This document shows positions 56,628 through 64,000 of a stretch of 64,000 nt of DNA, one piece after another; within the stretch, counting starts at the first letter, position 1, and each line of letters begins with the position of its first letter. The notes under the pieces are model-generated. The model saw nothing but the letters and a program-made list of their open reading frames with translations, was not told the DNA's origin and did no database searches. This DNA is from Pedococcus_A sp963730585 (GTDB taxonomy: Bacteria; Actinomycetota; Actinomycetes; Actinomycetales; Dermatophilaceae): contig CAVSSL010000010.1 in the NCBI GenBank assembly GCA_963730585.1, positions 558,001 through 622,000 on the forward strand. The letters run 5' to 3'. Position numbers and translations under genes: made by a program.

Positions 56628-58150
56628 CAGCCGGTGACCCCCGCGTGCTCGGCGTGGTGCTTCTGCTCGGCCTGGGTGTCAGCGGCGGCGTGCGCGTCGT
56701 CGTCCCGCTGCTCGCGGGAGGTGCGCCTCGGCTTGGCCGGGGCGTGCTCCAGCGCTTCGAGGAAGCGGGCGGCCCACCGCTGCACGTCGTGGTCGGCGAC
56801 CCGGCGGCGCATGGCCTTCATGCGCCGGCGGCGCTCCGGCTCGGAGGACCGCATGGCGGTCAGGATGGTCTGCTTCAGCCCTGCGATGTCGTGCGGGTTG
56901 CAGACGTAGGCCTGGTGGAGCTCGTGCCACGCACCGGTGAACTCCGACAGCACCAGCGCGCCGCCGCCGTCGTGGCGGCAGGAGACGTACTCCTTGGCGA
57001 CCAGGTTCATGCCGTCGCGCAGCGGCGTCACGAGCAGGACGTCGGCGGCGAGGAACATCGCGGCCATCTCGTCGCGCGGGTAGGAGTGGTGGAGGTAGTG
57101 CACGGCGGCCGAGCCGATGTCGCCGAACTCGCCGTTGACCCGGCCGACCTCCTTCTCGACCTCCTCGCGGAGCTCGCGGTAGGCGTCGACCCGCTCACGG
57201 CTCGGCGTCGCCACCTGCATGAAGACCTGCTCCGGCGGGGCCACCTCGCCGTCCTCGAGCAGCTCGGCGTAGGCCTTGAGCCGGTGCCGGATGCCCTTGG
57301 TGTAGTCGAGCCTGTCCACTCCGAGAAAGATCGTCTCGGGGTTGCCCAGCGACTCGCGGATCTCCTTGGCGCGCTGGATGACCTCGGGACGCCGGGACAG
57401 CTCCTCGAGGCCGACGAAGTCGACCGAGATCGGGATGGCGCTGGCGCGCACGACCCGGGTCTGGCCGTCCTCGAAGGTCGCGGTGACGGTCTCACCCTTG
57501 GTGCTCAGGCCGAGCAGCTGGCGGCAGGCCCGCAGGAAGTTGTGGGCGTCGGCGACCCGCTGGAAGCCGAGGAAGTCGGCGCCGAGCAGGCCCTCGACGA
57601 GGCGGCGACGCCACGGGAGCTGGGCGAACAGCTCGACGGGCGGGAAGGGGATGTGGTTGAACCAGCCGATCCGCACGTCCGGGCGCATCTCGCGCACCAT
57701 CGAGGGCACGAGCTGGAGCTGGTAGTCGTGCACCCACACGGTCGCGTTCTCGGCGGCCACCTCGCAGACCGCCTCGGCGAAGCGCCGGTTGACCCGCTCG
57801 TAGGCGGTCCACCAGAAGCGGTGGAAGGTCGCGGGCACGATGACGTCGTGGAAGATCGGCCAGAGGGTGTCGTTGCTGAAGCCCTCGTAGTAGTGCGCGA
57901 CCTCGTCCTCGGACAGCGCGACCGGCCGCAGGTACATGCCCTCCTCCTCGAACGGCTCGGGGGCCTCCCCGGCCTCGCCGGCCCACCCGACCCAGGCGCC
58001 CTCACGTCCCCGCATGACCGACTCCATGGCGGTCACCAGGCCGCCCGGGCTGCGCCGCCACTCCGTGCCGCCGTCGGGCAGCACCACCCGGTCGACAGGC
58101 AGGCGGTTGGCCGCGACGACCAGGTCGAAGGTGTGGCTGCTGCCCGTCAC
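56627..58150 (-). CDS. otsA: Trehalose-6-phosphate synthase
   Basis: I choose GTG 58150 because GGGAG lies about eight bases upstream; an earlier ATG at 58174 would precede the ribosome site. The 507-residue GT20 enzyme has FDLVVAANRLPVDRVVLPDG, VWVHDYQLQLVPSMVREMRP, IGWFNHIPFPPVELFAQLPW, LGVDRLDYTKGIRHRLKAY, TPLRDGMNLVAKEYVSCR and LVLSEFTGAWHEL. It joins glucose-6-phosphate and a nucleotide-activated glucose. The C-terminal ~40 residues are charged and His-rich (AADTQAEQKHHAEHAG). Confidence 0.95.
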   Translation of the reverse strand: MTGSSHTFDLVVAANRLPVDRVVLPDGGTEWRRSPGGLVTAMESVMRGREGAWVGWAGEAGEAPEPFEEEGMYLRPVALSEDEVAHYYEGFSNDTLWPIFHDVIVPATFHRFWWTAYERVNRRFAEAVCEVAAENATVWVHDYQLQLVPSMVREMRPDVRIGWFNHIPFPPVELFAQLPWRRRLVEGLLGADFLGFQRVADAHNFLRACRQLLGLSTKGETVTATFEDGQTRVVRASAIPISVDFVGLEELSRRPEVIQRAKEIRESLGNPETIFLGVDRLDYTKGIRHRLKAYAELLEDGEVAPPEQVFMQVATPSRERVDAYRELREEVEKEVGRVNGEFGDIGSAAVHYLHHSYPRDEMAAMFLAADVLLVTPLRDGMNLVAKEYVSCRHDGGGALVLSEFTGAWHELHQAYVCNPHDIAGLKQTILTAMRSSEPERRRRMKAMRRRVADHDVQRWAARFLEALEHAPAKPRRTSREQRDDDAHAAADTQAEQKHHAEHAGVTG

Positions 58151-58306
58151 GCGATCATCTCCCAGGTGTTGCACGGTGCTCCGGTTCCCTGCTCAACCCT
58201 ATGCCGAGCCGTCGTGACCTGCACAAACGGCAGATGTCCTAGAAGTACGGAAACGGGTGAATCCCGTTCTGGCGCAGTTTCCCTAGCGCCACCACCCCGC
58301 GGGGTC

Positions 58307-58312
58307 TACCGT
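58307..58312 (+). promoter_or_regulatory. -10 element TACCGT, leaderless start for the CBS gene
   Basis: TACCGT ends six bases before ATG 58319. Confidence 0.5.
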
Positions 58313-58318
58313 CGGACC

Positions 58319-58747
58319 ATGAAGATCCACGATGTGGTGCGTCGCAAGGGCGACACGGTGGTCACGGTGCGACCCGACGAGACGGTCGAGCGGCTGCTCG
58401 CGCTGCTCGGTGAGCACCGCATCGGTGCGCTGGTGGTCAGTGAGGACGGCGAGAGCGTCGCCGGCATCGTCAGCGAGCGGGATGTCGTCTGGCGCCTGGC
58501 GTCCGACGGGGCCGGCATCCTGGAGGCGAAGGTCCGCGACATCATGACCACCGAGGTCAAGACGTGCGACTTCGACGTCCACCTCGAGGACCTCGCCCTC
58601 ATGATGACCGAGATGCGCATCCGGCACGTGCCGGTGGTGGTCGACGGCAAGCTGCGTGCGATCGTCAGCATCGGCGACATCGTCAAGAACCGGATCGACG
58701 AGCTCCAGGCCGAGCGGGACCAGCTGGTCGGGTACATCCAGGGGTGA
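58319..58747 (+). CDS. Two-CBS-domain protein
   Basis: The 142-residue protein consists of a CBS pair. The first domain has DVVRRKGDTVVTVRPDETVE and GALVVSEDGESVAGIVSERD. The second has VRDIMTTEVKTCDFDVHLED and IRHVPVVVDGKLRAIVSIGD. CBS pairs bind adenine nucleotides and usually regulate a partner; this stand-alone form resembles mycobacterial hypoxic-response-type CBS proteins. The following kinase gene has a near-identical promoter (TACCGT, N6, ATG), so the two may be co-expressed. Confidence 0.9.
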   Translation: MKIHDVVRRKGDTVVTVRPDETVERLLALLGEHRIGALVVSEDGESVAGIVSERDVVWRLASDGAGILEAKVRDIMTTEVKTCDFDVHLEDLALMMTEMRIRHVPVVVDGKLRAIVSIGDIVKNRIDELQAERDQLVGYIQG

Positions 58748-58777
58748 GTCGGCCTGACGCCCCACAGGGTGTCGGCC

Positions 58778-58783
58778 TACCGT
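58778..58783 (+). promoter_or_regulatory. -10 element TACCGT, leaderless start for the kinase gene
   Basis: TACCGT ends six bases before ATG 58790, the same sequence and spacing as for the CBS gene. Confidence 0.5.
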
Positions 58784-58789
58784 AGGCGC

Positions 58790-60490
58790 ATGACGACGGA
58801 GGCGATCGGAGGCGGCGACGGCGCTCCCGGGCTGCCCGGCAACGCGACCGTGGGGCCCTACCGCATCGTTCAGCAGCTGGGCGAGGGTGGCATGGGTGTC
58901 GTGCACCTGGCCCTCGACCGCAGTGGGCGCGCGGTCGCCCTGAAGCTGCTCCGGCCGCACATCGCCTACGACGCGGCCGCGCGCTCCCGGCTCGCCCGCG
59001 AGGTGGAGGTGCTCGGGCGCGTCGACGACCCGAGTGTGGCGGCCGTCATCGACGCCGACCTCGACGGCGACCAGCCCTACGTCGTGACCCGCTACGTCCC
59101 CGGTCCCTCCCTCGACGAGGTGGTCGGCGAGGAGGGCCCGCTCACCGGCCAGGACCTGCTGAGGCTGGGACGGGGCCTCGCGGCGGCGCTCGACGCGATC
59201 CATGCCGCCGGCGTCATCCACCGCGACCTCAAGCCGGCCAACGTGCTGCTGCTCGACGGTGACCCGGTGGTCATCGACTTCGGCATCGCCCACATCGCCG
59301 ACGACGTCCGACTCACCATGACCGGCCTGGTCATGGGCACCCCGGGCTACCTCAGCCCCGAGGTCGTCGAGGGCGCCCCGGTCACCGAGGCCACCGACTG
59401 GTGGGGCTGGGCGGCCACCCTTGCCTTCGCCGCCTCGGGGACCCCGCCCTTCGGGCGCGGTCCCATGGACGTCGTGCTGAGCCGGGTGAGCCGCGGCGAG
59501 CCCGACCTCTCCGGCGTGGACCCGCGGCTGGCGCCGCTGCTGTATGCCGCCCTGTCGCCGGACCCGCGTCGGCGCCCCGACGCCGACGAGCTGGTCGAGG
59601 CCCTCGAGCGCTACGCCGCAGGGCGGCCCGCGACGGAGGTGCTGCCGGAGGCGGCGACCACGCGGCATACCGAGCTCATCGACCCCCGCTCGACCCGGCG
59701 CTGGGAGCAGCCGCGGCCGGTCGGCCCGCTCTCCCTGCCGCTCGACCACGAGCCGTACGGCCGCGCCGCCCCGGTGGACGACGACAGCGTGCTGTCGCAC
59801 TGGGACCCCGAGGAGCCGTCGGACGAGGTCTCGGACTGGCAGGCGGCGTGGGAGGCCGACCCGGGCGAGCCCGACCCGCGCATCGGCCGCCCGCAGCGCA
59901 CCGGCACCCTGCTCGCCCTGCTGCTCGTGATGGCCGCCCTCGCGGCGACCTGGCCAGTGGTCGGTGTGCTGCTCCTCGTGCTCTGGTGCTGGGTGGCCCG
60001 CACGGCCGAGCGGTCCGTGACGTCGCTGGTGATGCGGCGCCACCACCGCGGTGGCCGGCGACGCAGCGACGTGCCGCTCGCGGTGGCGGCCAGTCCGTGG
60101 CACGTGGTGATGGGGGCGCTCGGCACGCTCGGCGGGCTGCTGCTGCCGCTGCTCGTCGGCGTCTCCGCCGTCTTCAGCACGGCGCTCGCGACCGTGGCGG
60201 TCACCGGTGGCTCGCCCGAGCCGAACTCGTCGGTGCCACTCGCGGTGGGCGGGCTGCTCGCCACGCTCGTCGCCTGGTGGGGCCCGGGTGGCGCCGCTCT
60301 GCGTCGCGGCACCCGCAGCGTCGTGCGGGGCCTGGCCCCCGGCGCCCGTGGTGCGCAGGTGGCCGTGGCCGCGGGCCTCGTGGTCGTGGCCGCGCTGGCC
60401 CTGTGGTCGCTCCAGCGCGCCGGCAGCCCGATGTGGTGGCCCTGGCAGACCCCCTCCGAGATCTGGGCAGGGGTGGGCCTGCGCCGATGA
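58790..60490 (+). CDS. Ser/Thr protein kinase with multi-pass membrane C-terminus
   Basis: The 566-residue protein has a Hanks-type kinase at the N-terminus: YRIVQQLGEGGMGVVHLALD, VALKLLRPH (ATP Lys), VIHRDLKPANVLLL (HRD about 144), VIDFGIAHIADD (DFG-like), MGTPGYLSPEVVEGAPV and DWWGWAATLAFAASGTPPFG. A linker with Arg/Pro/Asp follows (~290-375). The last ~190 residues carry several hydrophobic helices (LLALLLVMAALAATWPVVGV, LGTLGGLLLPLLVGVSAVFS, GAQVAVAAGLVVVAALALWS). There is no PASTA or other extracellular sensor. The target is unknown. Confidence 0.92.
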   Translation: MTTEAIGGGDGAPGLPGNATVGPYRIVQQLGEGGMGVVHLALDRSGRAVALKLLRPHIAYDAAARSRLAREVEVLGRVDDPSVAAVIDADLDGDQPYVVTRYVPGPSLDEVVGEEGPLTGQDLLRLGRGLAAALDAIHAAGVIHRDLKPANVLLLDGDPVVIDFGIAHIADDVRLTMTGLVMGTPGYLSPEVVEGAPVTEATDWWGWAATLAFAASGTPPFGRGPMDVVLSRVSRGEPDLSGVDPRLAPLLYAALSPDPRRRPDADELVEALERYAAGRPATEVLPEAATTRHTELIDPRSTRRWEQPRPVGPLSLPLDHEPYGRAAPVDDDSVLSHWDPEEPSDEVSDWQAAWEADPGEPDPRIGRPQRTGTLLALLLVMAALAATWPVVGVLLLVLWCWVARTAERSVTSLVMRRHHRGGRRRSDVPLAVAASPWHVVMGALGTLGGLLLPLLVGVSAVFSTALATVAVTGGSPEPNSSVPLAVGGLLATLVAWWGPGGAALRRGTRSVVRGLAPGARGAQVAVAAGLVVVAALALWSLQRAGSPMWWPWQTPSEIWAGVGLRR

Positions 60491-60497
60491 TGCGCCG

Positions 60498-62007
60498 ATG
60501 ACGGGTGTCGCCGAGGGCCCGCCGGGGCAGTCGAGCCTGCCCGACCGCCGGGTGCTGCCGCGCCGCCCACGCGTGCCGCGAGGCCTGTGGCGCGGCGAGG
60601 AGGTGACAGAGACCCTCCCGATCGTCGACTCGCTGCGGCTGACGCCCTACCGCAACCCCCGAGTGCTCGCCGCCGCCGCCGAGGAGCGGGAGGCGCGGGC
60701 CTCGCTCGACCTCGCCCTGCGGGTGGGGGAGCTGATGCTGCGCTGCGGTGCCGGCGCCCCCCAGGTGGAGTCGAGCGTCATCGCCGTCGCGGCGGCCGCG
60801 GGGCTGGACAACCTCGAGGTCGACATCACCCTCCAGTCCCTGCTGGTGCAGTGCACCACCAGCTCGGGCGGCCAGATCACCATGCTGCGGGTGGTGCGCT
60901 CGGCGACCCGCGACTTCGCCCGGCTCGTCGCCGTGCACGAGTTCGTCGAGAACCTCGTGGCCGGCAGCTACGACCGCGAGGCCGCCGCCGCCCGGCTGCG
61001 GGAGATCCGCCGGATGCCGCGGTTCTGGCCCCGGTGGGTCGTCCACGGGTCGATGGGCGTGCTGTCCGCGGCGGTGGCGCTCATGCTCGGCGCCTCCCTG
61101 TTCGCCTCGGTGGTCGCCGGCGCCTCGGCGCTGCTGGTGGACAGCACGGCCCGCCGGCTGGGTCGGCGTGGGCTGCCGGAGTTCTACCAGTGCGCGATCG
61201 GCGGGTTCATCGCCACCGCTCTCGCCTGGGGGGCGTTCTCGCTCGGAGGCCGCAGGGCTGCTGCCGGTGAGCTCGGCCGACTTCGCCTACGTCGTGGCCG
61301 GCGGGATCGTGGTGCTGCTGCCCGGACGCACGGTCGCCTCGGCGTTCGAGGACGTCATCTCGGGCTACTCGGTGACGGGGGCCGGGCGCATGTTCGGCGT
61401 GCTCCTCACCACGGCGGCCATCATCCTCGGCGTCGCCGCGGCGCTGTCGCTGACCCTGAAGCTGACGACCATGCTCGACCTGCCCTTCGCCTCGCCGGGG
61501 ATCTTCGACCTGCGCGCCACCGACGCGCCCGTGGTGCTCGGTGTGCTCGGCGCGTTCGTCGTCGGCATCGCCGGCGCGGTCTCGCTGCGCAGCCGCCGCG
61601 AGCTGGTGCTGCCGAGCGGGCTGCTCTGCGGCGCCGGCGTCGGGCTCTCCCTGGTGGTCAGCCTCGTGCCGGGGCTGGGTGCGCTGACCGCTGCCGGCCT
61701 GGCCAGCATCGGTCTCGGGTTCGCCGGGCGGCTGGTGGCCCTGCGGATGGGGGCGCCGGCGATGGTGCTCGTCGTGCCCGCGTCCTACGGCCTCCTGCCG
61801 GGTCTGGCCATCTTCCGGGGCTTGTACGAGATGGTCACCCACGCCTCGGCCGACTCGGGGAGCCTGTCGCTCCAGGGCGGCATCACCACCCTGCTCGGGG
61901 CCTTCGCGGTGCTGCTCGCCATCGCCACCGGCACGGTGCTCGGCGAGTTCCTCGGGGCGCCGTTCGACCACCGGATGGTCCAGAAGAGGCGCGCCCGGCG
62001 ACGGTGA
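60498..62007 (+). CDS. ThrE-family threonine/serine exporter, frameshifted in the middle
   Basis: ATG 60498 lies eight bases after the kinase stop. The first frame encodes the soluble ThrE domain (LRVGELMLRCGAGAPQVESS, LVQCTTSSGGQITMLRVVRS, RMPRFWPRWVVHGSMGVLS) and first helices to about 61245. The remainder, AAGLLPVSSADFAYVVAGGI, LLPGRTVASAFEDVISGYSV and FASPGIFDLRATDAPVVLGV, is one base out of frame to the stop at 62005-62007. Deleting one base in GGAGG (about 61245-61249) gives a normal ~502-residue protein with ten helices. Some bacteria encode the halves separately, but no start is placed for that here. Confidence 0.8.
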
Positions 62008-62220
62008 CGTCGCGCTTCGACAGGCTCGCGGCGGCATACCGGGTCAAACCCGTCCGGAGCGGCGGACGGAAAAGATCACGAACGGATTACGGCGAATCGC
62101 TTGTCGTGATCCGACACGCCCCGGTACCGTCGTCGCTTGGCACCAGTGCCGCCGGGTTGTCCGCGCATTTCTCCCGGGTCTCACAACTTCACACCGCACA
62201 CCCAAGCACGCACACCCGCA
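62008..62220. other. Intergenic region upstream of the riboswitch
   Basis: No gene is seen. The stretch 62055-62110 is unusually AT-rich for this DNA (AAAAGATCACGAACGGATTA) and may include the rpf promoter or regulator sites such as Crp-like or MtrA-like boxes; none can be assigned with confidence. Confidence 0.4.
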
Positions 62221-62396
62221 GCGCCTAACCTCGTCCGGCGGGTGTTTCACCGGGAGATCCCCGGGCCAGGACGAGGGTGGGGGAACCAACTCGGCCCGCT
62301 TCGGCGGGTCTTGGGGTGAAGCCGGTCCGCCGGCCGGGCGCCTGACAGCCCGAACCCGACAGCTCACCTCTCAGGCGCAGGTCAGGAGAGGATCCC
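62221..62396 (+). ncRNA. ydaO/yuaA-type c-di-AMP riboswitch
   Basis: The leader aligns with the ydaO consensus: GCGCCTAACC (62221-62230), GGGGGAACCAA with TTGGGGTGAA (62279-62320), then GCCCGAACCCGACAGCTCAC (from 62348) and CTCAGGCGC. P1 is GCGCCT (62221-62226) with AGGCGC (62373-62378); CCTCGTCC pairs with GGACGAGG inside. This class binds cyclic di-AMP and, in actinobacteria, usually turns off cell-wall hydrolase genes such as rpf. It ends just before the rpf ribosome site GGAGAGG. Confidence 0.9.
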
Positions 62397-62403
62397 TCGC
62401 GCA

Positions 62404-63126
62404 ATGTTCTATGCCCCGAAGCACTCCGCTCGGAAGCAGAGCCCCGTCCGCCGGCGCATGGCCGGCGTTGCTGTTGCCGGATTCGCCACCGTCGGCGCCG
62501 GAATCGCCACCTCCTCCAGCGCCCAGGCCGGCACGGTCTGGGACCGCCTCGCCAACTGCGAGAGCGGCGGCCGCTGGAACATCAACACCGGGAACGGCTT
62601 CTACGGCGGCCTCCAGTTCTCGTACACCACCTGGAAGGCCTTCGGTGGCGGGCGCTACGCCTCCACGGCCGACCGTGCCAGCAAGGCCGAGCAGATCCTG
62701 GTCGCCAAGCGGGTCCTGCAGGCCCAGGGCCCCGGCGCCTGGCCGCACTGCAGCGTCGTCGCCGGCCTGACCCGTGCCAACGGCGGCGCGGCCAGCGCAG
62801 GCTCGAGCACCGCCGCGTCGCGCTCCAGCGCACGCAAGGCCCTGTCGTCCCGCTCGACGAGCGCCGGCAAGCTCGCCGTCGATGGCATCCGCGGCCCGAA
62901 GACCAACGCCGCCATCGAGCGCTGGGTCGGCGGCTCGGTCAACGGCTCGCTCTCGCGCACCGACGTCCAGCGCCTGCAGCGCAAGGTCGGTTCCGCTCCT
63001 GACGGCGTCATCGGCCCGAAGACGGTCCGCGCCCTGCAGGCCAAGATCGGCGCCAAGAAGAACGGCGCCCGCTACCTCGACCGCGCCACCGTGCGTTCGC
63101 TGCAGCGGTACCTCAACACGCACTGA
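62404..63126 (+). CDS. rpf: Resuscitation-promoting factor with C-terminal peptidoglycan-binding domain
   Basis: The 240-residue secreted protein has a signal peptide (MAGVAVAGFATVGAGIATSS ending SAQA), then an Rpf transglycosylase-like domain: VWDRLANCESGGRWNINTGN with catalytic Glu, GLQFSYTTWKAFGGGRYAST, and SKAEQILVAKRVLQAQGPGA. A Ser/Ala linker leads to a peptidoglycan-binding-1-like domain (VDGIRGPKTNAAIERWVGGS, RLQRKVGSAPDGVIGPKTVR). It should cleave peptidoglycan and promote regrowth. It is controlled by the c-di-AMP riboswitch. Confidence 0.94.
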   Translation: MFYAPKHSARKQSPVRRRMAGVAVAGFATVGAGIATSSSAQAGTVWDRLANCESGGRWNINTGNGFYGGLQFSYTTWKAFGGGRYASTADRASKAEQILVAKRVLQAQGPGAWPHCSVVAGLTRANGGAASAGSSTAASRSSARKALSSRSTSAGKLAVDGIRGPKTNAAIERWVGGSVNGSLSRTDVQRLQRKVGSAPDGVIGPKTVRALQAKIGAKKNGARYLDRATVRSLQRYLNTH

Positions 63127-63139
63127 CGCAGCTGTGGCT

Positions 63140-63178
63140 CACCGGGCCCGGCTCACCTCACGGTGGGCCGGGCCCGGT
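63140..63178 (+). terminator. rpf terminator
   Basis: CACCGGGCCCGGCTCACC pairs with GGTGGGCCGGGCCCGGTG, one G-T pair, around a four-base loop. Confidence 0.75.
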
Positions 63179-63258
63179 GCGTATGCCGTGGGGCTGGGCG
63201 GCGCCGGGTAGCATTTCCGCGATCCCGTGGCCCGCCGTCGTGGCACGGTCGCGGGCTC

Positions 63259-63331
63259 GCCGGCGTGGCGCAATTGGCAGCGCACCTCACTTGTAATGAG
63301 GTGGTTAGGGGTTCGAGTCCCCTCGTCGGCT
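63259..63331 (+). tRNA. tRNA-Thr (anticodon UGU)
   Basis: A full cloverleaf is visible: acceptor stem GCCGGCG/CGTCGGC with one G-U pair, anticodon arm CCTCA CTTGTAA TGAGG giving UGU (reads ACA), and T arm AGGGGTTCGAGTCCCCT. The discriminator is T at 63331 and CCA is not encoded. Confidence 0.95.
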
Positions 63332-63514
63332 CTCCAGACGGCTTTGTCGGCAGCGACTCACTGCTCAGGCGGTAGCAGTCCTCCGACGCGTCGCTCGGCG
63401 TGCGCGGCGGCGGCCTGGCATGGCGCTGTACGGCTGGACGCCGAAAGTCGGCTGTGGCTCTCCTCTTCGCGGTCGGTCCGCGACACAGACATGAAGAAGT
63501 GGCAGGGTCACGCC

Positions 63515-64000
63515 ATGAGCTCTCCCTTCAGCCTCGAGGGCAAGACGGCCCTCGTCACCGGTGGAAACCAAGGCCTCGGGAAGGCCTTCGCGCGGGGCCT
63601 CGCGGAGGCAGGTGCGCGGGTTGCGATCTGTGGGCGACGCGAAGAGGTGAACCTCGCGGCCGCCGCCGAGGCCCGGGAAGCGGGCCACGACTACGTCACC
63701 CTCACTGCGGACATCACCGACGACGCCCAGGTGGCGTCCCTGACGGCCGACGCCCGCGAGGCCCTCGGGGGGCGCATCGACGTGCTCGTGAACAACGCCG
63801 GCATCTGTTACCACGCGCCAGCGTTCGAGGTGACCGACGAGCAGTGGGCGGGCGTCTTCGACCTCAACGTCCGCGCGCTCTGGAAGATGTCCCTGGCTGT
63901 GGGCGCCGGTATGCGCGATGCCGGCGGGGGATCAATCGTCAACATCGGCAGCATGTCGGGGATGATCGTCAACCGCCCCCAGTGGCAGCCGGCGTACAAC
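63515..64000 (+). CDS. SDR-family oxidoreductase, truncated by the window end
   Basis: The visible 162 residues show the short-chain dehydrogenase Rossmann pattern: GKTALVTGGNQGLGKAFARG (TGxxxGxG), RVAICGRREE favouring NADP(H), LTADITDDAQ, VLVNNAGICYHAPAF (NNAG) and SIVNIGSMSGMIVN with the catalytic Ser. The final AYN begins the YxxxK motif. ATG 63491 in frame is an alternative start. The substrate is unknown. Confidence 0.88.
   Translation, partial: MSSPFSLEGKTALVTGGNQGLGKAFARGLAEAGARVAICGRREEVNLAAAAEAREAGHDYVTLTADITDDAQVASLTADAREALGGRIDVLVNNAGICYHAPAFEVTDEQWAGVFDLNVRALWKMSLAVGAGMRDAGGGSIVNIGSMSGMIVNRPQWQPAYN

Noticed and set aside
1..64000. CRISPR array, prophage, insertion sequence or rRNA operon
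   Set aside because: No spaced direct repeats of CRISPR type, and no transposase, integrase, phage structural or rRNA sequence was recognised.
1..64000. GTATGCCG as an FtsK-orienting (KOPS-like) sequence
   Set aside because: Copies are almost evenly split between strands in this window, whereas KOPS-type motifs are strongly polarised; a region near the terminus could blur this, so it is not fully excluded.

Overview
The window is chromosomal DNA of a high-G+C actinobacterium. Evidence: pervasive G/C third positions, GTG starts and GTGA/ATGA gene overlaps, three mycothiol genes (mshD, mshA, mscR), an orphan GlnR, SenX3/RegX3-PhoU, CarD, and a resuscitation-promoting factor behind a c-di-AMP riboswitch. 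The gene order from the phosphate cluster through ppk, mshD, glnR, mshA, gpm, phoU, senX3-regX3, carD, ispD/ispF, cysS and rlmB resembles what I remember of the Streptomyces coelicolor SCO4137-SCO4236 region. The protein flavour suggests a Micrococcales lineage (perhaps Intrasporangiaceae); that placement is inference. I saw no prophage, transposase, rRNA or CRISPR array.

Layout. 1-3.2 kb: a frameshifted membrane protein, a membrane alpha/beta hydrolase and small proteins. 3.3-16.7 kb: phosphate block with a DUF47 protein and Pit, an AbiEi/DUF559-type gene bounded by repeated hairpins, pstSCAB behind a PHO box, mutT1 and ppk, mshD, and a secreted 5'-nucleotidase. 16.8-24.5 kb: glnR, a MoaD-like protein, a DsrE protein, a 32-residue membrane peptide, nitrobindin, a low-molecular-weight phosphatase, a Fur regulator, YgfZ and a Wzz/BY-kinase. 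24.7-33.8 kb: a BKACE enzyme, an XRE regulator with an HbhA-like protein, asparaginase, dtd, DUF2516, a cupin, a methyltransferase, mshA-ybjN and gpmA. 33.9-46.1 kb: phoU divergent from senX3-regX3, carD-ispD, ispF, mscR-MBL, cysS and rlmB. 46.2-58.2 kb: DUF4032, a malK-type ATPase divergent from malE-malF-malG-amylase-malR, and otsA-otsB. 58.3-64 kb: a CBS protein, a Ser/Thr kinase, a ThrE exporter, rpf, tRNA-Thr and a truncated SDR.

How the genes fit together. PHO-box-like repeats precede pstS and senX3, so the two-component system encoded here probably controls the transporter, with PhoU as brake and Ppk as polyphosphate store. The LacI-type regulator ends the maltodextrin operon, and CTTGC-type palindromes lie upstream of malE. 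OtsA/OtsB can convert glucose units to trehalose.

Most notable non-gene signals. (1) The octamer GTATGCCG/CGGCATAC occurs about 38 times (39 counting one seven-base match). It forces rare codons in several reading frames and is paired as inverted repeats in five hairpins, resembling an uptake- or architecture-type sequence. Two of those hairpins sit at the binding-protein/permease junctions of the pst and mal operons. (2) At least sixteen genes carry a -10 hexamer 6-7 bases before the start codon, so leaderless mRNAs look common; two divergent ones have overlapping -10 elements. (3) Four genes carry apparent single-base insertions, which suggests sequence errors. (4) ispD has no ATG, GTG or TTG start and probably begins at a CTG in a CTGA overlap with carD.
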